Positions 1-7,227 of a stretch of 64,000 bases of DNA are shown here, piece after piece. This DNA comes from Halobacillus halophilus DSM 2266 (GTDB taxonomy: Bacteria; Bacillota; Bacilli; Bacillales; Halobacillaceae): contig NC_017668.1 of assembly GCF_000284515.1 (NCBI RefSeq), positions 806,001 through 870,000 of the forward strand. The letters run 5' to 3'. The translations under genes were made by a program, and so were the position numbers. Each line of letters begins with the position of its first letter. The stretch's first letter is position 1. The notes under the pieces were generated by a model. That model made no database searches. It worked only from the letters and a program-made list of their open reading frames with translations, and was not told where the DNA came from.

Positions 1-285
1 GTCGTCTGTAAATTTAATAGCTTTGAAGATGGGAGTCTCTACACAGTAGAACGTGTCATTAATCTTTTTAACACCGCTGGCAAAGAAAGGTTTGCAATCT
101 TCGCAGTAAAGAATGAAAGGAATGGTTGTATCCCCGTTCCCGCCTGTAGCAGGACCTACTAGATCACGGATAGACCGTTCACAGCTGACATCACATTCGT
201 CAGCCATAGCCACCTCTGCTTGAGCATCTAGAATTTTCTTAAGAATGTCGCGTACGCAGTTCCCTTTGTTTGAATGATATGACAT
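1..285 (-). CDS. Spore coat protein, CotY/CotZ family (3' part cut off by window edge)
   Basis: The 95 visible codons start at an ATG behind a good ribosome site (GGAGAG, 8-10 nt upstream). The protein is cysteine-rich (Cys10, 31, 35, 62, 65 and 82 or thereabouts) and has the central PFILYC segment and the N-terminal 'CVRDILKKILDAQAEV' helix typical of the CotY/CotZ/ExsY family. In Bacillus these proteins form disulfide-linked crust or exosporium layers of the mature spore, made in the mother cell. The C-terminal half lies left of the window. No partner coat gene is visible because repeat-rich non-coding DNA follows on the upstream side. The family call is from remembered signatures; whether it is CotY or CotZ cannot be decided. 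Confidence 0.82.
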   Translation of the reverse strand, partial: MSYHSNKGNCVRDILKKILDAQAEVAMADECDVSCERSIRDLVGPATGGNGDTTIPFILYCEDCKPFFASGVKKINDTFYCVETPIFKAIKFTDD

Positions 286-513
286 TAAAATATCTCTCCT
301 TTTCATATTGATCATTCCTTATCATTCTATGTAAGCTAAAGATTAGCGCCTGTACATCTGTCTATTTTCTATAAGATCAATAAAAATTTTAAGTTTCTAT
401 AATTTATAGGGCATCTACCAATACAAAAGGAAAAAGACAACATATAATAGGGTATCTATAATTAATGGTTATAGATTCATGGTTCACCACACTATGAGAT
501 TTTCCCTACGTTT

Positions 514-544
514 AGACGCAAGCCGTACACTTGCGTCTTTTTTT
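514..544 (+). terminator. Rho-independent terminator of an unidentified short transcript
   Basis: A perfect 9-bp stem (AGACGCAAG/CTTGCGTCT, loop of 7) is followed by a run of seven T. No plausible gene lies just upstream on this strand, but a TATAAT hexamer sits at 443-448, so a transcript of about 90 nt (roughly 455-544) could end here. The stretch 286-513 holds otherwise only AT-rich sequence and the upstream region of the coat gene. Confidence 0.6.
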
Positions 545-587
545 GTGTTCCTGGAAAGATATATAAGCATTGCATGGAAACTTAATA

Positions 588-1536
588 GCTTATTAAACAA
601 AAGGGCCGGATTGTGGAAGACTCAGTTTCGAGATATTTGGGGCCGTTACGTTAAATGTAAGTGGGGGCTGGTGGGGGGGAAATGACTCGCTTTCCTATGG
701 GGGAACGCTGAGCTTCCTCGCTCGTTTCACTCCCTGCGGGATCTCACCTAGTCCCTTCTCCCATGGGAGTCTCCCCATTTCCCCACCAGCCCAACTATAT
801 GAGTAGAAACGGACCTATCGGAAAGAGAAGTTCTTGGCTTCCATCACCTGGCTAAAATGCTTATATATCAGGCAATTATGCAAAATCATCAACTTTAAAA
901 CGCCTATCATCGCATCCTGTTATTTCTCGGAAAGATGGTGCTTTTTTGAGTGGTTTCGAGGCTGTCATTTGGCCAGGTCCGGAGGGGAACGAGGAGACTC
1001 CTAAGTTAAAAGCGGAAGCACCTTGGTCAGCGGCATATGGACTGGACGTTCAATTGTGAAGGTGCCTTGTTCAGCCTCGACCAGCTTAAGAACGACCATG
1101 AAAGGAAGTGCTTTTCTTCCTATCATGGTTGGACTTAAGACCTCGAGAGGCTAGGCACCGAAACTAGCCTGGAATTGGCGGAGATAAAGAAAACACGAAG
1201 AGCGGAGCGATTCGATGTTGCCTTATCGTACAGAAGTGAGGGAAGTCTCACTAGACGCTAGGTGCTGGAGCTGGAGAGCTCTCCTTGTGGTTTTATCTTC
1301 TGATTTTCGAGTAAGACTAAAAAAAGTGTAAGAACGGGATGCACATGACAGGTGAGATCCTGCAGGCTTCAGCCCGAGGAAGCTCAGCGCAGATGAGGTT
1401 CGACTAAGAACGCCACGTCGTGTGGCAACGTCGAACGACCCTGCGACGTGCAGGGCCGGAAAGCGAAATCGTCCCCCGAAGGACCTTCCTCATAACCAAT
1501 ATCTCGAAGTCAAGTCTTCCAGTATCGGGAGCTTTA
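588..1536. repeat. Copy A of the hairpin-rich dispersed repeat (949 bp)
   Basis: The left end is the long 'type 1' terminal repeat (GCTTATTA..., GGGCCGGATTGTGGAAGACT, then CAGTTTCGAGATA). The right end is the 'type 2' terminal repeat in inverted orientation, ending in CGGGAGCTTTA. Inside are a left hairpin arm (stem about 665-683 with 773-793, GGCTGGTGGGG/CCCCACCAGCC), a nested module at 1006-1175, and a right arm with small cruciform hairpins at 1398-1436 and 1436-1457. There is no convincing reading frame. It occupies the gap between the coat gene and the small gene at 1609-1914. This is the longest copy in the window. Confidence 0.88.
1006..1175. repeat. Nested hairpin module inside copy A
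   Basis: This segment, from AAAGCGGAAGCACCTTGG to the CTAG hairpin GGCTAG...CTAGCC, recurs nearly unchanged at 40400-40568 inside copy E. Its centre is a long stem (CTTAAG then GACCATGA... paired with TCATGGTTGGACTTAAG). Because the surrounding arms of A and E differ, the module seems to move or be exchanged as a unit within the larger repeat. Confidence 0.75.
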
Positions 1537-1564
1537 CTGTTAGGTCAATATCTAATAAGATCAA

Positions 1565-1597
1565 CGAAAAAAGCTGCCAGTAAAAACTGACAGCTTC
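1565..1597 (-). terminator. Terminator of the small gene at 1609-1914
   Basis: Read on the minus strand, AAGCTGTCAG pairs with CTGGCAGCTT (one mismatch) and is followed by TTTTTT, a dozen bases after the stop codon of the gene. Confidence 0.8.
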
Positions 1598-1608
1598 TTT
1601 CATTGATC

Positions 1609-1914
1609 TTATTTTTTTCGCTTTACGGTTTTATCTTTTATAGTTTTCCAGGCTTTAGAAGATGTATCGGAAGTCTTATCAATAGCTTCATTGCCCTTAT
1701 CAGCTACTTTTTTAATAATATTCCCGGAAGAATCAATCGTTTTACCGAGAAGGCCTCCTTCACCTGTGATCGACTTTATAATCTTGCCTGAAGTATCCAC
1801 TGTGTTGTGAACAACCTGATTGGCTTCTTTACTAACGTTCTTAATCAAGCTTTCTTTTTGTTCATTAGAGGACTTTCTATCATTCGCGGAGTTTTCATTC
1901 TGATGGTCACGCAT
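1609..1914 (-). CDS. Small hydrophilic hypothetical protein (101 aa)
   Basis: The start is chosen at the ATG giving MRDHQNENSAN because AGGAGGG lies 8 nt upstream; a longer frame upstream has no ribosome site. The protein is very polar, rich in Lys, Asp, Ser and Asn, and has no signal peptide or membrane segment. Residues 40-95 carry three loose copies of a pattern like 'VDTSGKIIKSI', 'IDSSGNIIKKV', 'SDTSSKAWKTI', which would suit amphipathic helices. I do not recognise a family. It stands alone, with its own terminator and repeat A downstream. Composition resembles small stress or spore proteins, but that is only an impression. Confidence 0.65.
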   Translation of the reverse strand: MRDHQNENSANDRKSSNEQKESLIKNVSKEANQVVHNTVDTSGKIIKSITGEGGLLGKTIDSSGNIIKKVADKGNEAIDKTSDTSSKAWKTIKDKTVKRKK

Positions 1915-1983
1915 GTTTGCATCCCTCCTGTAAAGTGTCCTACATCTCATACATATGGGTAAAGCAGGATAATATGACAGATA

Positions 1984-2036
1984 AAAATGAATACTCACTC
2001 ATTTCTGTTGAATTTTCAGAATTATCGGTATAAAAT
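1984..2036 (+). promoter_or_regulatory. Promoter of the acyl-CoA operon with a FadR-like operator
   Basis: TTGAAT (2008-2013) and TAAAAT (2031-2036) are 17 bp apart, a good sigma-A promoter 50 bp before the first gene. Immediately upstream, 1984-2001 read on the minus strand is TGAGTGAGTATTCATTTT, which agrees with the remembered Bacillus FadR box (TGAATGANTANTCATTCA) at all but three defined positions. FadR is a TetR-type repressor released by long-chain acyl-CoA, which would fit the operon. The box is an inference; no FadR gene is in the window. Confidence 0.55.
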
Positions 2037-2086
2037 GGATATTATATACTAACCGGACAGTATGCTTCCGGGGAAGGGGCAAATCG

Positions 2087-3298
2087 TTGAATTTTGATTA
2101 CTCGGAGAATGTAAAAAGATATCAGCAGCAGATCCGAAGCTTTATGGAAGATGAAGTGTACCCAAATGAGCGCTTGTATGAAGAGCAGCTGAACCAGCAG
2201 GAAACTCGCTGGTCTTCTGTACCGCCGATAATGGAGGAATTAAAATCAAAAGCAAAAGAAGCGGGGCTGTGGAATTTATTTTTACCGGATTCTACATATG
2301 GAGCAGGACTTTCAAATCTGGAGTATGCTCCTCTTTGTGAAATGATGGGACGATCTCTTATAGGGCCTGAAGTATTTAACTGTAACGCGCCGGATACCGG
2401 TAACATGGAGGTTCTTGCTCGTTACGGAAGTGAAGATCAAAAGAAAGAATGGCTTGAGCCTTTATTAAACGGGGAGATAAGGTCTTGTTTTTCTATGACA
2501 GAACCAGATGTGGCGTCTTCAGATGCTGCGAATATTGAAGCCCGGATTGAGCGGGATGGGGACGAATACGTCATAAACGGTAGAAAGTGGTGGTCTTCCG
2601 GAGCCGGTGATCCCCGTTGTGAAATTGCAATATTTATGGGGAAAACCGATCCGGATGCCCCAAAATATGATCAGCAGTCTATGATTCTCGTTCCTTTGGA
2701 GTCAGAAGGGGTCAAAATTGAGCGCATGCTTCCCGTATTTGGTTATGACCATGCGCCTCATGGACATGCGGAAATCACGTTTGAAGATGTGCGTGTCCCG
2801 GCGAGCAATATGATCTGGGGAGAAGGAAAAGGTTTTGCAATTGCCCAGGGACGTCTGGGACCAGGGAGAATTCACCACTGCATGAGGCTGATTGGTGCCG
2901 CTGAGCGTGCGCTTGAAGAATTATGTAAGCGTGTCCAGAATAGAACGGCTTTTCATCGGCCGCTTGCAGAGCAGGGAGTGATACGGGAGTGGATTGCAGA
3001 TTCCAGAATTGAGCTGGAACAAGCCCGGCTTCTTACATTAAAAGCTGCCCATATGATGGATACCGTTGGAAACAAACAAGCCAAAACAGAAATTGCCATG
3101 ATCAAAGTTGTCGCACCGAACATGGCGCTTCGTGTCATTGACAGAGCCATTCAGGCTCACGGAGCGGCGGGGGTAAGTGAGGATTTTACGCTTGCTGCCC
3201 AGTGGGCCGGGGCCCGTACACTACGGCTTGCTGATGGACCAGATGAGGTTCACCGCAGACAAATCGCTAAGCTGGAATTATCCAAATACGAGGAGTGA
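2087..3298 (+). CDS. Acyl-CoA dehydrogenase of the ACAD11/LvaC type
   Basis: The start is TTG, 50 bp after the promoter, with a GGAAGGGG ribosome site. The 403-residue protein is a complete FAD-dependent acyl-CoA dehydrogenase, but its signatures are those of the ACAD10/ACAD11 branch: TEPDVASSD (138-146), KWWSSGAG (167-174), [13 protein letters not shown] (255-267) and [11 protein letters not shown] (379-389). The last motif lies where ordinary family members carry the catalytic Glu of 'EGTxxI', so Asp replaces it. In mammals and in Pseudomonas LvaC, such enzymes act on 4-phosphoacyl-CoA made by a partner kinase and release phosphate to leave an enoyl-CoA. The partner kinase gene is present at 5420-6478. 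It is first in a nine-gene operon and ends 4 bp before the next start. Confidence 0.85.
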   Translation: MNFDYSENVKRYQQQIRSFMEDEVYPNERLYEEQLNQQETRWSSVPPIMEELKSKAKEAGLWNLFLPDSTYGAGLSNLEYAPLCEMMGRSLIGPEVFNCNAPDTGNMEVLARYGSEDQKKEWLEPLLNGEIRSCFSMTEPDVASSDAANIEARIERDGDEYVINGRKWWSSGAGDPRCEIAIFMGKTDPDAPKYDQQSMILVPLESEGVKIERMLPVFGYDHAPHGHAEITFEDVRVPASNMIWGEGKGFAIAQGRLGPGRIHHCMRLIGAAERALEELCKRVQNRTAFHRPLAEQGVIREWIADSRIELEQARLLTLKAAHMMDTVGNKQAKTEIAMIKVVAPNMALRVIDRAIQAHGAAGVSEDFTLAAQWAGARTLRLADGPDEVHRRQIAKLELSKYEE

Positions 3299-3302
3299 GA
3301 AG

Positions 3303-4082
3303 ATGCATGTAAATGAATTATTTAATCTGACCGGGAAAACGGCCATTGTAACAGGAGGCGGGAGAGGTTTGGGCGCACAAATTGCCGAAGGATTAGCCGA
3401 AGCAGGAGCTAACATTGTTTTATGCTCAAGAAAAGTAGAAGCCTGCGAGCAGATGGCTTCCAAATTGGAAAGCGAACTTGGCGTAGACACCCTGGCCTTA
3501 GAATGTGATGTTACCAATCCATCTCATATTGAGAATGTTGTCGGTCAGACGCTGGAGCGCTTTGGCCAAATTGATATCCTCGTCAACAATAGCGGAGCAA
3601 CATGGGGAGCACCAACGCTTGAGATGCCGCTTGAGGCGTTTCAGAAAGTTATGAATGTGAATGTTACCGGTACTTTTTTAATGGCACAAAAAGTGGGAGA
3701 GGTCATGGTTAAACAGCAGGCTGGAAAAATCATTAACATTGCTTCAGTTGCTGGACTTGGCGGAGCAGACCCACGGTTTATGGACACCATCGGTTATAAC
3801 GCAAGTAAAGGAGCCGTTATTACCTTTACAAAAGATTTGGCCGTAAAGTGGGGGTCCCATAATATTCAGGTAAACGCTCTCGCTCCAGGGTTTTTCCCTA
3901 CCAAAATGTCTCAAGGCTTACTTGATCAGGGTGGCGATCTTATCCTCGATCGTACCCCGATGGGAAGGTTTGGAACAGATGAAGATTTAAAAGGGGCTGC
4001 CCTGTTTCTAGCCTCCAAAGCGTCTAACTATGTCACCGGGGACGTTCTAGTGGTGGACGGCGGAATGCATGCATCTTGCTAA
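3303..4082 (+). CDS. Short-chain dehydrogenase/reductase (259 aa)
   Basis: The start is the ATG at 3303, with AGGAGTGAG overlapping the stop codon of the previous gene; a longer frame upstream lies inside that gene. It is a classical SDR: TGGGRGLG (17-24) binds the dinucleotide, NNSG (95-98), and the Ser148-Tyr165-Lys169 catalytic set in 'YNASKG'. It most resembles FabG-like and 3-oxoacyl or gluconate-type reductases. In the levulinate (lva) pathway an SDR, LvaD, reduces a 4-keto acyl-CoA to the 4-hydroxy form before the kinase step; this gene is placed to do the same, though a 3-ketoacyl reductase role is equally possible. Confidence 0.85.
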   Translation: MHVNELFNLTGKTAIVTGGGRGLGAQIAEGLAEAGANIVLCSRKVEACEQMASKLESELGVDTLALECDVTNPSHIENVVGQTLERFGQIDILVNNSGATWGAPTLEMPLEAFQKVMNVNVTGTFLMAQKVGEVMVKQQAGKIINIASVAGLGGADPRFMDTIGYNASKGAVITFTKDLAVKWGSHNIQVNALAPGFFPTKMSQGLLDQGGDLILDRTPMGRFGTDEDLKGAALFLASKASNYVTGDVLVVDGGMHASC

Positions 4083-4120
4083 ATGAACATCACGATCAGG
4101 ATTAATAAGGAGGAGTCACT

Positions 4121-4993
4121 ATGAAAGTAGAACAGATAGCCGTTATTGGAGCAGGATCGATGGGGCATCAAATCGCTATGCTGGGAGCATTAGCGGGATT
4201 CCGCACGAGTTTACAGGACATTAGCAACGATTCGTTAGCACAGGCAAAAGATAAACTAGCTGACATTATGGACAAATGGGTGGCGAAAGATAAAATTTCA
4301 GAAGCTGAGCGAAATGAAGCATTCAGCCGTCTTACTTTTACGACTGACTTGAGAGATGCTGCGAGTGAAGCGGATCTTGTCATTGAAGCAGTGGTGGAGA
4401 AACTTGCTGTAAAACGGGAAGTCTTCAGAAAACTTGATGAGATCGTACCGTCTCATGCAATCCTGGCAACGAATTCCTCGACCATCGTAAGTTCGCTGAT
4501 AGCAGACGCAACATCAAGACCTGGAAGCGTGTGCAATATGCATTTCTTCTTCCCGCCTCTGGTTATGGATTGTGTGGAAGTCGTGAAGGGGGAGCATACA
4601 ACTGATGAAACAGCAGCTGTCGCTATGGAGGTTTGTGAACAAATGAATCGTACGGCCGTGCTGCTGCAAAAGGAAATCTCAGGTTTTATCGCAAACCGGA
4701 TTCTCTTTGCTATTCAGAAAGAAGCGATGAGTCTATATGAGGGTGGATATGCGGACTTTAAGGATATCGATAAGATCACTAAAAAAGCACTGCACCATCC
4801 CATCGGTCCTTTTGAATTGATGGATTTATCTGGTATCGACGTCGGATATTACGTCATGCAGCAGCAGTATGAAGAAACCAAAGATCCAAACGATAAGCCA
4901 TCCAAAACCTTAACCGAAAAAGTAGAAGCTGGAGAGCTTGGCAGAAAGACCGGAAAAGGATTTTACACGTACGACAACAAAGTCAGGAACTAG
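4121..4993 (+). CDS. 3-hydroxyacyl-CoA dehydrogenase
   Basis: The 290-residue protein begins with the Rossmann motif GAGSMG (10-15) and carries the family's 'NSSTIVSSLIA' and 'NMHFFFPP' segments, the latter holding the catalytic His, followed by the C-terminal helical dimerisation domain with 'GFIANRILFA' and 'HPIGPFELMDLSGIDVG'. Length is usual for the single-function enzyme (compare 3-hydroxybutyryl-CoA dehydrogenase). It oxidises L-3-hydroxyacyl-CoA with NAD in beta-oxidation. AAGGAGGAG lies 8 nt before the ATG. It follows the SDR by 38 bp in the operon. Confidence 0.9.
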   Translation: MKVEQIAVIGAGSMGHQIAMLGALAGFRTSLQDISNDSLAQAKDKLADIMDKWVAKDKISEAERNEAFSRLTFTTDLRDAASEADLVIEAVVEKLAVKREVFRKLDEIVPSHAILATNSSTIVSSLIADATSRPGSVCNMHFFFPPLVMDCVEVVKGEHTTDETAAVAMEVCEQMNRTAVLLQKEISGFIANRILFAIQKEAMSLYEGGYADFKDIDKITKKALHHPIGPFELMDLSGIDVGYYVMQQQYEETKDPNDKPSKTLTEKVEAGELGRKTGKGFYTYDNKVRN

Positions 4994-5006
4994 AGGGGGA
5001 AAGAAG

Positions 5007-5405
5007 ATGCATGAGCATGAAATTACCGTTCGGTTTTGTGAAACAGACTTATTAGGGCATGTAAATAACAACAATTTCTTTGTATATATGGAAGATTCAC
5101 GTATCCGTTTTTTCGAGGATCTGGGACTTGTGGGAGATGATTGGAATTTCATTCTCGCTTCAATAAAATGTGATTTCTTAAAGCAGGTCTATTTCAATCA
5201 AACGCTTACTATAAAAACCAGCGTCACGAAAATAGGAAATTCGAGTTTTCACTTAGAGCAGGATCTATATGAGAAAGAGAGTGGCGAAGTGACAGCCAGG
5301 GGTTATTCGGTAATTGTGCAGTTTGATTTCAAAAATCATAAGAGCTCTCCATTGACTGAGGAGATGAAAACTAAGCTTTCCTCTTATCAGTTAACAGCAA
5401 AATAG
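5007..5405 (+). CDS. Acyl-CoA thioesterase, hotdog (4HBT) family
   Basis: The ATG at 5007 follows a GGGGGAAAG ribosome site; an earlier in-frame start would lie inside the dehydrogenase gene. The 132-residue protein has the 4-hydroxybenzoyl-CoA thioesterase signature RFCETDLLGHVNNNNFFVYM (10-29), with the catalytic Asp in 'ETDLLGHVNN' and a single hotdog fold. Such enzymes hydrolyse acyl-CoA to free acid and CoA. In this operon it could rescue CoA from dead-end thioesters. The substrate cannot be told from sequence. Confidence 0.85.
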   Translation: MHEHEITVRFCETDLLGHVNNNNFFVYMEDSRIRFFEDLGLVGDDWNFILASIKCDFLKQVYFNQTLTIKTSVTKIGNSSFHLEQDLYEKESGEVTARGYSVIVQFDFKNHKSSPLTEEMKTKLSSYQLTAK

Positions 5406-5419
5406 AAAGGAGCTTCAGC

Positions 5420-6478
5420 ATGCAGGATACGAATGATACAAGAACCGTGCGCCCGGGAGAAGAGATCGATGTCCAGGCGATTGAACAATTCTTACGGAAT
5501 AATCTTTCCATCCCAGATGGCGAGTTACAGGTCCGTCAGTTTGGCGCCGGCCATTCTAATTTAACTTATGAACTTACCGTGAATGATTGGCGAGCCGTAC
5601 TGCGCAGACCGCCCCTTGGTCCAGTGGCTCCTAAAGCTCATGATATGGAACGTGAATATACAATCTTAGAAGCCTTGCACCCGGTATTTCCGTTGGCACC
5701 GAAGCCTTACTTGTTTGATTCAGGAGATGTATTAGGAGCCCCTTTCTTTATCATGGAACGGAGAGACGGGGTGGTGTTTGATAAAGAATTTCCTGAGGGG
5801 GTGAAACCGAGTCGGGCTCTGGGCAGAAGAATATCGGAATCCATGGTAGACCGCCTGGCGGAACTCCATTCTATTGATTACAAAAAGACAGCGTTGAAGG
5901 AGATGGTGAAGCCGGAAGGATTTATGGAGCGGCAAATACATGGATGGATCAAGCGTTATGAAAAAGCTGAAACGGATGATGTGGTCAGTGGAGAGCGATT
6001 GAAAAAGTGGCTTATAGCTCATGTCCCGTATTCTGATGAAGCCACCGTCATTCACTACGACTATAAGTTAAACAATGCCATGTTTGATCCGGAGGATCCG
6101 GCAAAAATGGTTGGACTTTTTGATTGGGAGATGACCACCGTTGGAGATCCCTTGGCCGATGTGGGGGCTGCCCTCAGTTACTGGATCGAAGCTGACGATC
6201 CTGAACTATTGAAAACAGGGTTGGGGAAACCGCCAGTTACCGTTACGGAAGGTTTTTATACAAGGAAGGAATTTATTGAAAGATACGCTGAAAAAAGCGG
6301 TCGAAGTGTAGATGATATTCACGTGTATCTCACGTTTGCCTACTTTAAGCTGGCCGGAATTATTCAACAGATTTATTACAGGTACAAACAGGGGCAGACG
6401 AATGATCCTAGATTTGCGAACATGAATGTATTTGTAAACAATCTGATTAAGCATGCTGAAGAGACGGCTGGTATTTAA
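5420..6478 (+). CDS. APH-fold kinase like the ACAD10/11 kinase domain and LvaA
   Basis: The 352-residue protein has the aminoglycoside phosphotransferase fold: an ATP-binding lobe with FGAGHSNLTY (41-50) and VLRRPPLG (60-67), the catalytic loop HYDYKLNN (212-219, Asp214 and Asn219) and the metal site FDWEMT (234-239). The lobe around 'PKAHDMEREY...APKPYLF' matches what I remember of the human ACAD11 N-terminus. In ACAD11 the kinase and dehydrogenase are fused; here they are separate genes three apart. The known reaction is phosphorylation of the 4-hydroxyl of a 4-hydroxyacyl-CoA. An antibiotic-resistance role is unlikely given the operon. Ribosome site AAAGGAG lies 7 nt upstream. Confidence 0.85.
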   Translation: MQDTNDTRTVRPGEEIDVQAIEQFLRNNLSIPDGELQVRQFGAGHSNLTYELTVNDWRAVLRRPPLGPVAPKAHDMEREYTILEALHPVFPLAPKPYLFDSGDVLGAPFFIMERRDGVVFDKEFPEGVKPSRALGRRISESMVDRLAELHSIDYKKTALKEMVKPEGFMERQIHGWIKRYEKAETDDVVSGERLKKWLIAHVPYSDEATVIHYDYKLNNAMFDPEDPAKMVGLFDWEMTTVGDPLADVGAALSYWIEADDPELLKTGLGKPPVTVTEGFYTRKEFIERYAEKSGRSVDDIHVYLTFAYFKLAGIIQQIYYRYKQGQTNDPRFANMNVFVNNLIKHAEETAGI

Positions 6479-6480
6479 GC

Positions 6481-7227
6481 ATGGGAGATATTCACGTCAT
6501 TTTCAAAAAAGAAGATATTAAAGAGGAACTTATGGTGGGGAAAGTAGCGATTGTGTTTGACGTTTTATTCGCTACTACGACGATAACAGCAGCCCTTGCG
6601 GATGGAGCCTCTTCGGTCATCCCCGTCTATGATGCAGCTCACGCTGAAGAAAGAGCGAAAAATTTTTCGGAACCTTACATTTTAGCTGGAGAAGATCAGG
6701 GACAGGTTATCAAAGGGTTTCATCATCCTCTACGTACTCACTTACAGCCGGTAGTCAAAGGAAAACACGTTATATTAAGTACAACTAATGGAACGGTGGC
6801 ATTACAACGTTCCAGTCAGGCCGATCATTTATATGCATCGTCCTTACTTAACAATCCAGCTATGGCTGCTTTTCTATCTGAGCGACACGTGAACGATACG
6901 ATTATGCTCGTTTGTTCAGGTTCAAGCGGACATTACACACTAGAAGATTTCTATGGAGCTGGAAGTCTCATTCATTACTTACAAAAACAGGGGAATTGGA
7001 ATTTATCAGATGCAGCTTTGACCGCATGGCTGTTTTATAAAGGAAACCATTTATCCGAAGCCGATCTGCTATGTGAATCCAGAATCGGCCGGATTCTCCT
7101 TAAAGCAGGACTGAATCGTAAAGAAGTTGAGTTCGCTGCAAGCGAAGGACTATTTCATACCATACCAACCTATGACCCGATATCTGGACAATTAAAGGAG
7201 GGGGATTATGAATCCCGTAAAACATGA
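6481..7227 (+). CDS. ComB-like phosphatase (2-phosphosulfolactate phosphatase family)
   Basis: The 248-residue protein starts 3 bp after the kinase stop with only a weak ribosome site, so it is probably coupled to it. It shows the ComB family blocks in order: VFDVLFATTTITAALADGA (25-43), LAGEDQG (68-74), the STTNGTVAL strand (100-108) and CSGSSG...LEDFYGAG (145-161). ComB hydrolyses (R)-2-phospho-3-sulfolactate, a Mg-dependent step to sulfolactate or coenzyme M. Two usual positions are changed: the Arg of 'DVLRATT' is Phe30, and the 'GFxxxNSP' stretch is GFHHPLR. No sulfolactate gene is nearby, so the substrate may differ; a phosphorylated acid from the neighbouring kinase is a natural guess. 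Confidence 0.75.
   Translation: MGDIHVIFKKEDIKEELMVGKVAIVFDVLFATTTITAALADGASSVIPVYDAAHAEERAKNFSEPYILAGEDQGQVIKGFHHPLRTHLQPVVKGKHVILSTTNGTVALQRSSQADHLYASSLLNNPAMAAFLSERHVNDTIMLVCSGSSGHYTLEDFYGAGSLIHYLQKQGNWNLSDAALTAWLFYKGNHLSEADLLCESRIGRILLKAGLNRKEVEFAASEGLFHTIPTYDPISGQLKEGDYESRKT

Noticed and set aside
479-685. 68-codon open frame on the plus strand
   Set aside because: It has no ribosome site, runs through a terminator hairpin and into the terminal repeat of copy A; composition is not protein-like.
1603-1791. Plus-strand open frame opposite the small 101-aa gene
   Set aside because: It is a shadow of the minus-strand gene and has no ribosome site.
3177-3302. Upstream extension of the SDR gene
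   Set aside because: It lies within the dehydrogenase gene; the ATG at 3303 has the ribosome site and matches family N-termini.
5420-6478. Aminoglycoside resistance gene
   Set aside because: The APH fold is real, but the sequence and operon fit the ACAD10/11 kinase group.
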